A stretch of DNA of 64,000 bases. It comes from Sulfitobacter sp. W027. GTDB lineage: Bacteria > Pseudomonadota > Alphaproteobacteria > Rhodobacterales > Rhodobacteraceae. Below the pieces are notes generated by a model, which saw only the letters and a list, made by a program, of their open reading frames with translations, had not been told where the DNA came from and made no database searches. Within the stretch, counting starts at the first letter, position 1. Each line of letters starts with the position of its first letter. The stretch lies in contig NZ_CP083564.1 in NCBI RefSeq assembly GCF_025143985.1, positions 186,001 to 250,000 on the forward strand, given 5' to 3'. Both the position numbers and the translations under genes were made by a program. This document shows positions 46,116 to 53,922 of the stretch, piece by piece.

Positions 46116-46451
46116 TCAACCGCGATCCGGGAGATAGTCGCCAGATTGACTGAGCACGGCCCTCAGAGCAGCGCGAAGGACGCCAATGCGGGCATAGTCG
46201 GGCTGCTCCCAATGGGTCTTGCTTTCGAGGATGGCGATTTCGCCTTGGATGCGGGTCACTTCGGGGGATGCCAGCGCCTGCTTTTCCTGTCGTGCCTCCA
46301 TCGCCCGTTCGTGCTTCGCATTGGACCATGCGGCTTTCAGAGCGCGGCGCATGATCACCCGGAACCGGTGCAGGGCCACGTTGGCTTTGCGGACGATTTC
46401 CCAAGCTGCGGTCATGATGGTTTTGCGATTGTATTGGGCTGCGGTTGTCAT
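46116..46451 (-). CDS. hypothetical basic protein (111 aa), first gene of the divergent operon
   Basis: GGAGG lies 9 nt before the ATG at 46451, and a promoter with operator lies just upstream. The product is basic and helical (MTTAAQYNRKTIMTAAWEIV, RRALKAAWSNAKHERAMEAR), like many early proteins of phages and integrative elements. A nucleic-acid related role is possible but unproven. Confidence 0.72.
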   Translation of the reverse strand: MTTAAQYNRKTIMTAAWEIVRKANVALHRFRVIMRRALKAAWSNAKHERAMEARQEKQALASPEVTRIQGEIAILESKTHWEQPDYARIGVLRAALRAVLSQSGDYLPDRG

Positions 46452-46483
46452 TGGCGGTTGCCTCCGGTGCGTTGCTCTCCGTT

Positions 46484-46546
46484 ACTGATAACTATATATC
46501 ACTAGACCCAACTGATAACAAGTGTATCAGTGATAAAAAGTTATCA
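46484..46546. promoter_or_regulatory. operator region of the element repressor
   Basis: The palindrome ACTGATA-7 nt-TATCAGT lies at 46511-46531; a further ACTGATAAC copy is at 46484-46492 and an inverted GTTATCA at 46540-46546. These half-sites lie between the repressor and the divergent operon, as in phage immunity regions. Confidence 0.65.
46493..46521 (-). promoter_or_regulatory. divergent promoter overlapped by the operator
   Basis: On the minus strand TTGTTA (46521-46516) and TATATA (46498-46493) are 17 nt apart. The -35 box lies inside the ACTGATA palindrome, so repressor binding should block transcription of the operon starting at 46451. Confidence 0.6.
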
Positions 46547-46561
46547 ACTAGAGGAGCAGAG

Positions 46562-46801
46562 ATGAAAGCACCAATAAAAGCGGGTCGTGTCCTAGCGTGT
46601 TTGACCCAGCAGGAGCTTTGTGACGCGGCTAATATCCCCCTAATCACCCTAAGAAGGCTCGAAGCGAAGGCTAGTCACAAAGGGCTTGTCTCAGAGGACG
46701 TAGAGCGGGGCGTTATATCTGCCTTGGAAGCTGCTGGCGTTGACTTCATTCCTGAAAATGGCGGCGGATGGGGGGTTCGTTTGCGCAACCCCTCTCGTTA
46801 G
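46562..46801 (+). CDS. XRE/Cro-CI-type repressor of the element
   Basis: The ATG at 46562, after GAGGAG, gives 79 aa. A helix-turn-helix is visible: LTQQELCDAANIPLITLRRL at about 13-32. The C-terminal end GVDFIPENGGGWGVRLRNPS is a hallmark of a small XRE regulator family common in alphaproteobacterial prophages. It is divergent from the operon at 46451, and repeats of TGATAAC lie between them. It probably keeps that operon silent. It lacks a cleavable C-terminal domain, so induction would not be by RecA-type self-cleavage. Confidence 0.82.
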   Translation: MKAPIKAGRVLACLTQQELCDAANIPLITLRRLEAKASHKGLVSEDVERGVISALEAAGVDFIPENGGGWGVRLRNPSR

Positions 46802-47278
46802 ATTCTGAATGGTGGGCGACCGAACATGTGGCTTATGTCTAACTCTCAATTCCCAACTTCCGGCAGACGGTGAGCGGGCGACCAGGGCCAGCTGATTACA
46901 CATTCTGATTTTTGGTGTGCGGAGTGAATGACCGTCCTCCCCCCGTTACTCCCTAGTTTGAGTACGACAAGACCGGAGGAATGTAACACAACATCGGAAG
47001 CGGGGTTTCTCCAATGTTGCGATACTTTTCTGCGGTGTTCTAATAACCAAACTCCAGAAAAGTGTTACACTTCGCTGCTTGTGGTTGTCTCTGGTCAATA
47101 CAACACAGGTTAACTATCATCACTGTCATGGATGATGGCATGAAATTCTTACGACTATATATCGCAGGGGTCGCAGCCGTGATGTCTCTAGTGCTCCTCC
47201 TTAACCATGCGGCATGAGCGTGAACACAAGGTAAGATAGGCGGCACAGAAAAAAACCTAATGGGGGTCCGAGGTGCCA
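46802..47278. other. intergenic region with nested inverted repeats
   Basis: These 477 bp have no well-supported gene except a possible tiny peptide at 47128-47217. Two inverted repeats overlap: TGTAACAC (46982-46989) with GTGTTACA (47062-47069), and ACTTTTCTG (47024-47032) with CAGAAAAGT (47055-47063). A folded RNA or a regulator-binding region is possible. Confidence 0.45.
47128..47217 (+). CDS. possible hydrophobic peptide, 29 aa
   Basis: The frame from ATG at 47128 (or 47140) reads MDDGMKFLRLYIAGVAAVMS and ends LVLLLNHAA, a single membrane helix. There is no ribosome binding site, and length alone makes chance likely. It is listed because type I toxin peptides look like this and inverted repeats lie just upstream. 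Confidence 0.25.
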   Translation: MDDGMKFLRLYIAGVAAVMSLVLLLNHAA

Positions 47279-47646
47279 TCATCGACCTATTGCTGCTTTT
47301 ACTTGAGCGCCAAGTATAGTGGGCTTGAATGGCTTATAGATAACTTCCTTGGCCCCCAAATCTAGCAATTCGGATTTAGTGGCTTCCCATGTTCGGGCAG
47401 TAAGAAAAATGCAGGCACGTCTGCAAGCTCCGGAACTTCACGAAACCTCTTAAGCACCTGCGGACCGGACATTTCAGGCATCATGAAATCGAGCAAGAAA
47501 ACATCCGGCCTATAGTCGCCAACTATGCGGAGTGCTTCCTCTCCTGAAGAGCAATCGACCACATCGAATTCACCATGGAGTTCTAACGAAAGCCTCACTA
47601 ATTCACAAATGTCTAAGTCATTTTCGACAAGTAAGAGCTTAATCAT
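47279..47646 (-). pseudogene. single-domain response regulator with a -1 frameshift
   Basis: From ATG at 47646 the frame reads a receiver domain: MIKLLLVENDLDICELVRLS with the acidic pocket, then phospho-acceptor Asp in DVFLLDFMMPEMSG, then VPAFF. It then leaves the frame and stops at 47362 after unrelated residues. In the adjacent frame the domain continues without a gap as FLTARTWEATKSELLDLGAK, then EVIYKPFKPTILGAQVKAAI, with the conserved Thr and Lys, to a TGA at 47279-47281. The break is at a run of five A (47405-47409 on the plus strand); one more would restore a 122-aa CheY-like protein. It is either a recent mutation or a homopolymer error. Confidence 0.82.
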
Positions 47647-47811
47647 ATCGTCCTTTCTGCTGTCCATTTTGGTAGCAAGGTTTCGCCGAAATGAATGCTA
47701 TCTGGCGCTATCTTGCCAAGCGTTAAAACCACGCCGGAACTAAGGCAACCCATCGAAGTTCCAGCCTTACCCTGCCCGTAACCCCATGGGCAGAATGAAG
47801 GAGGAACCACT

Positions 47812-48336
47812 ATGTCAATGAATATGAAAACTCTGATGTCCGTACTGATGGCCACGACAGTTTCCACAGCCGCTTTCGCTCAAACCGCCAGCACCGATGG
47901 AAACGCTGGTGTTGGGGCTGACGTTAATGCAGGAGCGAGTGTAGGTGCAGATGCGTCGACCAATGCATCTGGCAACAGCAACGTCGCCGCAGACAAAGGC
48001 AATTCCAAAGCTGCGAAGGGGAACTATGGACAGCTGATCTCCGGCCTCCAGAGTTCCGAGGTATCTGCGGATGTAGTGTCCGGCCTTGACGCGGAAGCTG
48101 ACGCGACGATCACACTGCTATCTGATCTGAAAGGTGAAGCTGCGGAGAACGCAAGCGCTTTAGACAATGCTCTGAGTAAGCAGGAAGAAAGCATTGCTGA
48201 CCTGCGCACGGAGATTGAGGCAAACGCAGAGTTGATGGCCGCGTTGGAGGCCGAAGGATATTCGGTTGATCAGGTGGTTGCAGTCAACTCCGCCAATTCT
48301 GGTGAAATCACCTTGGTGGTAGACGACAGCCAGTAA
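47812..48336 (+). CDS. secreted protein of unknown function (174 aa)
   Basis: GAAGGAGGAACCACT precedes the ATG. A signal peptide (MKTLMSVLMATTVSTAAFAQ) is followed by a Gly/Ala/Asn/Asp-rich low-complexity stretch (about 28-65) and a helical, acidic region (70-150) with regular heptads, then a hydrophilic C-terminus. No domain is recognised. It lies between the repressor and virion-protein parts of the element and is transcribed towards the latter, meeting a terminator; it is best seen as cargo. Export to the periplasm or outside is expected. Confidence 0.8.
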   Translation: MSMNMKTLMSVLMATTVSTAAFAQTASTDGNAGVGADVNAGASVGADASTNASGNSNVAADKGNSKAAKGNYGQLISGLQSSEVSADVVSGLDAEADATITLLSDLKGEAAENASALDNALSKQEESIADLRTEIEANAELMAALEAEGYSVDQVVAVNSANSGEITLVVDDSQ

Positions 48337-48371
48337 TGCAGCCATGTCACGTGTGACACCCTAGGCACCTT

Positions 48372-48404
48372 ACGCCACGCTGCATAATACAGCGTGGCGT
48401 TTTG
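48372..48404. terminator. bidirectional terminator
   Basis: ACGCCACGCTG and CAGCGTGGCGT form a perfect 11-bp stem with a 7-nt loop, followed by TTTT on the plus strand. It lies between the converging secreted-protein gene and the 850-aa gene. Confidence 0.92.
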
Positions 48405-48406
48405 GT

Positions 48407-50959
48407 TTATTCCAGAGCCGCCGCTGCCCCGGCACCAATCAAGTAAGGCGCAAGCCTGCTTTTCTTCGGCCCCGCCAGCCGAATACTTGCAGGCGTCCGC
48501 AGCAACTCCTTGAACAGTTCCGGGTCCTCTACCGCGTCCAACAGCAGTTGCCTCGCCCTATCGTTGGTCAAGTTGCGCAGCGCCTTGCGGGCGCGCTCTG
48601 TGAAGATATTTGCGGTCTGGATGCTGCCACCCATGGACCCGCCACCCATGCTGCCGCCATGCCGTGCTGCGGCAATCCTGACGACCATCTCGACCATCTT
48701 GTTCGCGGGGCTGTCCATCACATTGCCCACGTCAGCGGCTGGCTTCGCGTCCACCTTGGCCAATTGAACGGCGATCCTACGCAAGCGCGCGACTTCTCCG
48801 CTGTTGAACACCTGCGCCATGGCAGATTGCATTTGCTTGTCCTGCATCAGTGCCAGCAGGCCCTTGCCGGACAGAGCACCATCCTTCGAGGTCGCACCGC
48901 CAATCAGGTGATCAGAAAAAGCAGCCTTAACGCCTGCCAAAGCCTTCCCAGTCGGGTCCTTGCGGGCGGTGGATACGACCGCTCGGGCCTGCTTCGCCGG
49001 ATTGTCCGCACCGATGATCGATAGGACCGCTTTGCCATCCCTAGTCCCCGCAAACTGAGCCGCTGCGCTCTTGTCAGCCAGCTTGATCCAGGCTTCGGCC
49101 CGCGCCGCAAACGCAGATGCACTATCGCTGCTCTGCAAAGCCTTCGCAAATTCGCCCCGCAGTTCGGGATAGCGCCCCATAAGTTCGCTGTTGTTGCGCA
49201 TCCACTCCCGCGCCCGCTTCGGCGTATAGGTGCCGCTGGCGTCTCGCATGGTAGCCGCAAACCGCCCCTTGAGGAAGTCACCGATAGCCGCGCCGCCCTC
49301 GGGTGCCGCCTTTTCCAAATCCTCGGCGGAAACCTTCGCTACAGCGCCGCCACGTCCCACCGTGCGCCCCAAAGCTGTTTCAGGTGCTATGGTGCCGTCC
49401 CCGTCAATCGTGCGGTTCAAGACTTTGCCGACTGTCCCTTGATCAAAGGTCTCATGAAGAGCACGGCTGTAGGCGCGGGCCGCGTTGATCTTGCGGCCAA
49501 TATCCGTTGCCCCATCGACTGCCCCTAGGTCTTTCAAGATGGCCTCTGCGACCTCATTGGCGATGCGGGCACGGTTCTTGTTCTGATCGGTCCCCGCCAT
49601 TGCTGAACGAGCCACCTGTCGCAGCTTAGAATAGGCTCCGTGCATGTCGTTGACGGTCGCCCCCTCGGCATAGACATCGGCGCTCAGAATATCGCTGACG
49701 GCTTTGGGGATATCCTCCCGCTGCGCATAGGGAATGCTGTCGGTAACCTTCTGGGCGGCAGCGCGGGCATTGTCGGTGCTCACCTTCGCCCCTCGGGGAA
49801 CAGCGCCCCACAATGCGCCTTCACGCTTCAACGCGACATCAAGCTGACCTTGGATAGCATCGACTACCCGTATTGAGTTCTCCGTCTCGGTGGCATTGGG
49901 CGTTGTGCCTGCCTCAGTCGCGCCAGCTTTTGCCTTGACCCAGATAGCTTGCGCGTTCAGACTTTTCCGGAACCCATCAAGCCTGCGTTCAAAGTAGCCT
50001 GTCGCGTCCTGCACATCGCCGGTGGTGGCATCGATAGCGGTTGCCGCCTTTTGCCGTGATGCGGCTTTGTTGGCTTCCAAGGCCTCGCGCAGAAGCGGGT
50101 TTTCACGCATCGCCTGCGCTTCAAGCCCCAGAAGGTTAGGATCGCCCGTCTGCTGCGCGGGCGTAAGCCCTAGGTCGTTGTCAGCCTCAATCCGGCGCCC
50201 TAGCTCTGCCGCGCGCTCCTCGCCCCCTACGAGGCCTCTCAGGCGTTCTGCGGCCACTTCCTCGGCTCCCTGTTGGGTCATAGGCAACACGCCTCGCTTG
50301 ACCTCCTGAGCCGTTCTGCGGGCAAGTGCTGCGCCGGGGGCTTTGGAAGCGACACGACCAGCGCCACGCGCGGTGGCCCCAAGGGCAGGCAAGGCAACAG
50401 CAGGGGCGGCAATTTCCGCAGTCTGCTGCGCCCATTCAGGCGCGCCTGCTTGTTCAAGCAACTCGCCCGACCCTCGACCTGTGCCAGCGGCGAGCATTTC
50501 AGTGGCTGCGCCCCCTGTCGTCGCTGCCTGAGGGGCAAGCCGTTGGGCAATGGCCCCGACCATACCGGGGGCACGCTGCGCCAGTTGCAGACCTTTGGCA
50601 GCGGGAACCATCCCGGCAGCACCTGTTCCGGCGCCCCGCCAGAAGTTGTCAGCAAACCCCTCCGCTTCGCCTTGGGCCACCTCAACGCCACTTGCCTCCA
50701 TGGCACCGCGCAATCCATCCTTGGCCGACCCGGTGGAAAAGCCAAATTCGTCGCCATCAAACGGGTTGATCAGATCCACTAGCCCGCCCACGCCATCGGC
50801 AATGCCCCGGTTCACCTGAGACATGATCGGATGCTGCGCGCCCTTCACGCCAAGGCTGGACGCAATTTCTTCAATCGTTGCCTCTTGCTGCTCCGGCGAC
50901 AGTCTCAGAAAGCTATCGTCAACTTTGACCTTGCGGCCTTCAATGTTCAGAGTTGCCAT
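48407..50959 (-). CDS. phage ejection/internal virion-like protein (850 aa)
   Basis: The start MATLNIEGRKVKVDDSFLRL, followed by SPEQQEATIEEIASSLGV, is a leader that I associate with large internal (DNA-ejection) proteins of short-tailed alphaproteobacterial phages. The rest is mostly helical: an Ala/Gly-rich amphipathic part (about 100-210) that could insert in membranes, coiled-coil stretches (250-700), a Gly/Met-rich linker (GGSMGGGSMGGS) and a hydrophobic C-terminus (LAPYLIGAGAAAALE). No lysozyme motif is seen. Its ATG overlaps the stop of the 445-aa gene (TAATG), so the two are co-translated. The family call rests on pattern memory. Confidence 0.65.
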   Translation of the reverse strand: MATLNIEGRKVKVDDSFLRLSPEQQEATIEEIASSLGVKGAQHPIMSQVNRGIADGVGGLVDLINPFDGDEFGFSTGSAKDGLRGAMEASGVEVAQGEAEGFADNFWRGAGTGAAGMVPAAKGLQLAQRAPGMVGAIAQRLAPQAATTGGAATEMLAAGTGRGSGELLEQAGAPEWAQQTAEIAAPAVALPALGATARGAGRVASKAPGAALARRTAQEVKRGVLPMTQQGAEEVAAERLRGLVGGEERAAELGRRIEADNDLGLTPAQQTGDPNLLGLEAQAMRENPLLREALEANKAASRQKAATAIDATTGDVQDATGYFERRLDGFRKSLNAQAIWVKAKAGATEAGTTPNATETENSIRVVDAIQGQLDVALKREGALWGAVPRGAKVSTDNARAAAQKVTDSIPYAQREDIPKAVSDILSADVYAEGATVNDMHGAYSKLRQVARSAMAGTDQNKNRARIANEVAEAILKDLGAVDGATDIGRKINAARAYSRALHETFDQGTVGKVLNRTIDGDGTIAPETALGRTVGRGGAVAKVSAEDLEKAAPEGGAAIGDFLKGRFAATMRDASGTYTPKRAREWMRNNSELMGRYPELRGEFAKALQSSDSASAFAARAEAWIKLADKSAAAQFAGTRDGKAVLSIIGADNPAKQARAVVSTARKDPTGKALAGVKAAFSDHLIGGATSKDGALSGKGLLALMQDKQMQSAMAQVFNSGEVARLRRIAVQLAKVDAKPAADVGNVMDSPANKMVEMVVRIAAARHGGSMGGGSMGGSIQTANIFTERARKALRNLTNDRARQLLLDAVEDPELFKELLRTPASIRLAGPKKSRLAPYLIGAGAAAALE

Positions 50960-52296
50960 TATTCAACGCTCCATTTGATGCCGCTTTTGGTCTGCCCTTC
51001 GCCCGCGCCAGCATGGCCGCCGAGAGCACTGCCAAGGTCGATGTAGTCTTGGTAGAGCGGCAACAGGTCGTTCAAGGCCGCTTGCGCTTCGGCTATCTGC
51101 GTCTTGCTGTACTTGCCTTGGCTGCTGGCAACCTCGTGGGCAGAGGCAATCGCCCGCTCGATTTCGCGCTTCATGTCGGCAACTTTGTTTGCCGCTCTGC
51201 CGGGGCCAGTCGTAAAGTCACCGGGCCGCACGGTCATGTTGTCGATCATCTCGCGGGTGAGGTTGGAAGGACGCCCCGGCCACTGCGCTGAAAGCCCCTG
51301 CACGGTTCGTGTAGCAAGGCTGTCCATTGCAGTCTGCGCGCGGTCAATGTCCGGTGCCGCCTGACCAAGGCCCACGCTGTCGAGAATGGTGTTTGCGAGG
51401 GATGCCGCAACGCCGGGTAAACCAACCGCGCCACGAGGGTTCGTGCCTTCGAATGAATTGGTGCGCTCTGGCAACCCACCCGGCGGAGGCGTGGGTTCTG
51501 CCTGCTGCGGTGTGACCACCTGATTTGTCGCAAGGTCTGTGACGACAACCGAGCCGTCGAGCGGGTGGCGGGAGACGTTCAAGACGCCGTCCACAATCCC
51601 GACAGCGGTGCGCCGGTCAACGCCATACTCAGAGATGATACGCTCAATCTTCTGCTCTGCGGCGGACGTCTTTGGATTCGCCTCAAAGTTCGGAATGTCC
51701 TGTGCCCCGGCCAACGGGTCAAGTTCATTGATTGCCTGCCCGCTGTCGGTCACTTTCCACTTCGGCGCGGGCGGTTTGCTAAACTGGCCTGCCGCAGAAA
51801 GCCCCTCAAGCGCTCCCTCCACTTGCGCGGCAAGATAGGGGAACTCAGCCAGCGGCACAGGCTCAACGCCATACCCCTGCAAGATACGGTCAAGCCCCGC
51901 TTGGTCCCCCGCTTCAAACGCAGAACCCGCAGCCATAAGCCCCTGACGCATTTTTTGGGCCTGCTCTGCCTTGGTGCGGTCGTCTTGCGTCTGTGCCCAC
52001 TTCGCCGACTCTCGTGCGGCAGACTGTTTGCGGAGACTTAGCTCCTCCTCGTTGATCCGCATGTTCTGACGGGCGGACTGTACGCCAAGGGCGGCTTTGG
52101 GGTCGAACCCGGCTAGGGCGTTAAGCGCATTCTGATCGCCTGCGGCAATCTGCGGTCCTTGCTCCTGATAGAGGCTGTTGAGCGCGTTGGTGCGCTGAAA
52201 CTCGTTCTTCTGCTGCGCAGCCTGATCGGAGCGCGCAAGCACGTTCACGAAGTCGGGCTGAGTTCCGGCGAGGATGATACGGGGGTCCAGTGACAT
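50959..52296 (-). CDS. phage internal virion-like protein (445 aa)
   Basis: A mainly helical protein beginning MSLDPRIILAGTQPDFVNVL, with glutamine- and alanine-rich coiled coil at about 25-120 and a Pro/Gly-rich linker near 270-300. Such proteins are usually encoded directly before the large internal protein in short-tailed phages, the same order as here. It would be packaged inside a capsid and ejected with DNA if that role is right. No enzyme motif is present. Confidence 0.6.
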   Translation of the reverse strand: MSLDPRIILAGTQPDFVNVLARSDQAAQQKNEFQRTNALNSLYQEQGPQIAAGDQNALNALAGFDPKAALGVQSARQNMRINEEELSLRKQSAARESAKWAQTQDDRTKAEQAQKMRQGLMAAGSAFEAGDQAGLDRILQGYGVEPVPLAEFPYLAAQVEGALEGLSAAGQFSKPPAPKWKVTDSGQAINELDPLAGAQDIPNFEANPKTSAAEQKIERIISEYGVDRRTAVGIVDGVLNVSRHPLDGSVVVTDLATNQVVTPQQAEPTPPPGGLPERTNSFEGTNPRGAVGLPGVAASLANTILDSVGLGQAAPDIDRAQTAMDSLATRTVQGLSAQWPGRPSNLTREMIDNMTVRPGDFTTGPGRAANKVADMKREIERAIASAHEVASSQGKYSKTQIAEAQAALNDLLPLYQDYIDLGSALGGHAGAGEGQTKSGIKWSVE

Positions 52297-52305
52297 GCTT
52301 GTTTC

Positions 52306-52437
52306 CTACTGGTTGCGCTCGGGGGCGTTGTGGGTTGGGCGCGGCAAGGCTGGGAGAGGCCAAGCCATGATCTCGCGCATGATGTCGCCCATCGTCTTTT
52401 CCGTGTTCTGGGCGGGTTCTTTTACGGGGTCATTCAT
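52306..52437 (-). CDS. small protein, 43 aa
   Basis: AAAGGAG lies 7 nt before the ATG at 52437. The product starts MNDPVKEPAQNTEKTMGDIM and ends with a Pro-rich tail. It ends 10 bp before the 445-aa gene, in line with the operon, so translation is likely. The function is unknown. Confidence 0.6.
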   Translation of the reverse strand: MNDPVKEPAQNTEKTMGDIMREIMAWPLPALPRPTHNAPERNQ

Positions 52438-52463
52438 GGCGCGCGCTCCTTTGGTTGATGGTA

Positions 52464-52718
52464 TCATATTACCTCACTACGGTCACGTGCTTTACGGTCC
52501 CGCGTGCTCCAAATCTGATCAGCTCGGGCTTCAAATTCCTCTCGGGTTTCGCCCTCATCCCGCCAAATTTGGGGAATGCCTGTGCCGAGAAAAGTTGCAT
52601 AACCCATGCCATAGCCCTCGCCCTCAACAGGGCTGACGAAATGTACAACAACCGGGCCTATTTCTTCTGCGCCAGCGTGGTGACCCTCTAGGCGGGAGAT
52701 GCGGTTCTTAATCTGCAT
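52464..52718 (-). CDS. small protein with N-terminal R-x3-LE motif (84 aa)
   Basis: The ATG at 52718 (MQIKNRISRLEGHHAGAEEI) overlaps the preceding gene by 11 bp. It shares an N-terminal [R]-[ILV]-x-x-LE pattern with the next three genes upstream. The second half ends in RDEGETREEFEARADQIW, similar to RTPGEDAEAFARRAE in the 92-aa protein. No known domain. Confidence 0.65.
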   Translation of the reverse strand: MQIKNRISRLEGHHAGAEEIGPVVVHFVSPVEGEGYGMGYATFLGTGIPQIWRDEGETREEFEARADQIWSTRDRKARDRSEVI

Positions 52719-52914
52719 TGCGGCGTATCCTTTCCAGATGCTGCGGCCATTCGTTGGCAAGCCAATCTTTCGCAGCCTGCTGTTCTTCGAGGGTGGGCGG
52801 CGCGCGTCGATCAGCAATGGTTTGAAGATGCCGCTCAAGCCTCAGCTTCGCATCCCCCGTCGCGGTCTTTGGTTTCTTGATTTCCAGATAATGAAGTCTC
52901 GATGTGAGGTTCAT
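52708..52914 (-). CDS. small protein with N-terminal R-x3-LE motif (68 aa)
   Basis: MNLTSRLHYLEIKKPKTATG starts on an ATGA overlap with the upstream gene. The remainder is basic and helical, with the pattern TLEEQQAAKDWLANEWPQHL. It is one of four tandem small genes of this type. Confidence 0.65.
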   Translation of the reverse strand: MNLTSRLHYLEIKKPKTATGDAKLRLERHLQTIADRRAPPTLEEQQAAKDWLANEWPQHLERIRRNAD

Positions 52915-53198
52915 GCCTGCCCCTCCCGCATTGATACGCCGATCCTGTCGCTGTGTTTGGCAACGTGCTTGAACAAGGCATCTAGGCTGCCCGCGAACAG
53001 CAGGCGTTCAGCGGTGATGTTCTGATCCCGTTTCAGACTGACCTCCCACGTGGAGGGCAGCGCAAACGTTTGCCGAAGTCTGGCAATGCCTGCCTGTACC
53101 TCGTCCTTATCCCAAGCCTCTGGGACAACAGCTAGTATGGTCTTGCGCGGCGCTCCGAAGGCCGTTTCAAGACGCTGCACTCTGCTTTCTCGTGTCAT
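52911..53198 (-). CDS. small protein with N-terminal R-x3-LE motif (95 aa)
   Basis: MTRESRVQRLETAFGAPRKT leads a short mixed alpha/beta protein with KTILAVVPEAWDKDEV. It overlaps the following gene by 4 bp (ATGA) and is 2 bp from the preceding one. No function is recognised. Confidence 0.65.
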   Translation of the reverse strand: MTRESRVQRLETAFGAPRKTILAVVPEAWDKDEVQAGIARLRQTFALPSTWEVSLKRDQNITAERLLFAGSLDALFKHVAKHSDRIGVSMREGQA

Positions 53199-53200
53199 GG

Positions 53201-53479
53201 TTAAAGGTCCTCTGCGCCGGGGGCTAATATGATGGCCTTGGGATATTCAGCCCGCGCCAGCGCTATACCCTCGGCCTCTGCTCTGCGCGCAAACGCTTCT
53301 GCGTCTTCGCCGGGAGTTCGGGCGATTTCAAAGATAGAGCCATCGCAGCGGAAGGCGGCTGTCTGACTGCCCTCCTGAGCGGTGTCACCGCCATTGTCGA
53401 AGGTCAGTGAGGTCAGTCGCACTTCAAAGCGTTGATTGCCGCGCTCAAGTTCCCGAAGTCTGTGTTTCGTGCTGCTCAT
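53201..53479 (-). CDS. small protein with N-terminal R-x3-LE motif (92 aa)
   Basis: MSSTKHRLRELERGNQRFEV leads a short protein with a C-terminal helix (GEDAEAFARRAEAEGIALAR). Its start overlaps the stop of the DUF5681 gene by 4 bp. The tight packing suggests one translation unit from the DUF5681 gene to the 68-aa gene. Confidence 0.65.
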   Translation of the reverse strand: MSSTKHRLRELERGNQRFEVRLTSLTFDNGGDTAQEGSQTAAFRCDGSIFEIARTPGEDAEAFARRAEAEGIALARAEYPKAIILAPGAEDL

Positions 53480-53922
53480 TTGCTTGCCTCCAATGCCGTG
53501 ATCCGGCGTTCAATCTCTGTGGTTTCCAAGGTGCGGCGGAACTGCTCAACCACGGCCATGACGGTCGCTGCCTCCAGCGGGGTCACGTCTCCGTCAGCAA
53601 TTGCTTTGAGAATGGCCCGAGCGGCCTTGGCTGCGTCCTCAGCCGTTTCAATCTCTGGCAAGGCAAAGGATACCGGAGCATCCTTGCGGGCAGGCGCGAT
53701 CCGGTCGAGACAGAGGCGCAGAGCCGTGACATCGCCTTCCAGCGCCTTGTCTATCGCCGCTTGCGTCAATGCCTCCTGCTGCCCCTCTAACATCGCCTCA
53801 ATGGCCTGTGTGGCTCTATGGCGCGATCCTTTAGGCTTGCCGGGATTGCCGGGGGCGAAGGTGCCGTCAGCGTTCCGGCCTTCCGTTTTCTCGCCGCTGT
53901 TTCGGTTGTTGCTCTTGCTCAT
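53476..53922 (-). CDS. DUF5681 protein, possible small-terminase-like role
   Basis: A protein of 148 aa. The N-terminal GRNADGTFAPGNPGKPKGSR is the DUF5681 signature, followed by helices (ATQAIEAMLEGQQEALTQAA; LEGDVTALRLCLDRI). Proteins with this motif are common in mobile elements and phages, where some sit in the small-terminase position; a packaging function is inference. It lies between the RepA-like ATPase and the small genes that precede the virion-like genes. It overlaps its neighbours on both sides by 4 bp. Confidence 0.75.
   Translation of the reverse strand: MSKSNNRNSGEKTEGRNADGTFAPGNPGKPKGSRHRATQAIEAMLEGQQEALTQAAIDKALEGDVTALRLCLDRIAPARKDAPVSFALPEIETAEDAAKAARAILKAIADGDVTPLEAATVMAVVEQFRRTLETTEIERRITALEASK

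Noticed and set aside
47362..47646. The response regulator as a deliberately short protein or a programmed -1 frameshift
   Set aside because: The sequence at the break (GCA TTT TTC) is not a canonical tandem slippery heptamer, and the short form lacks the conserved Thr and Lys of the receiver domain; a single-base loss is simpler.
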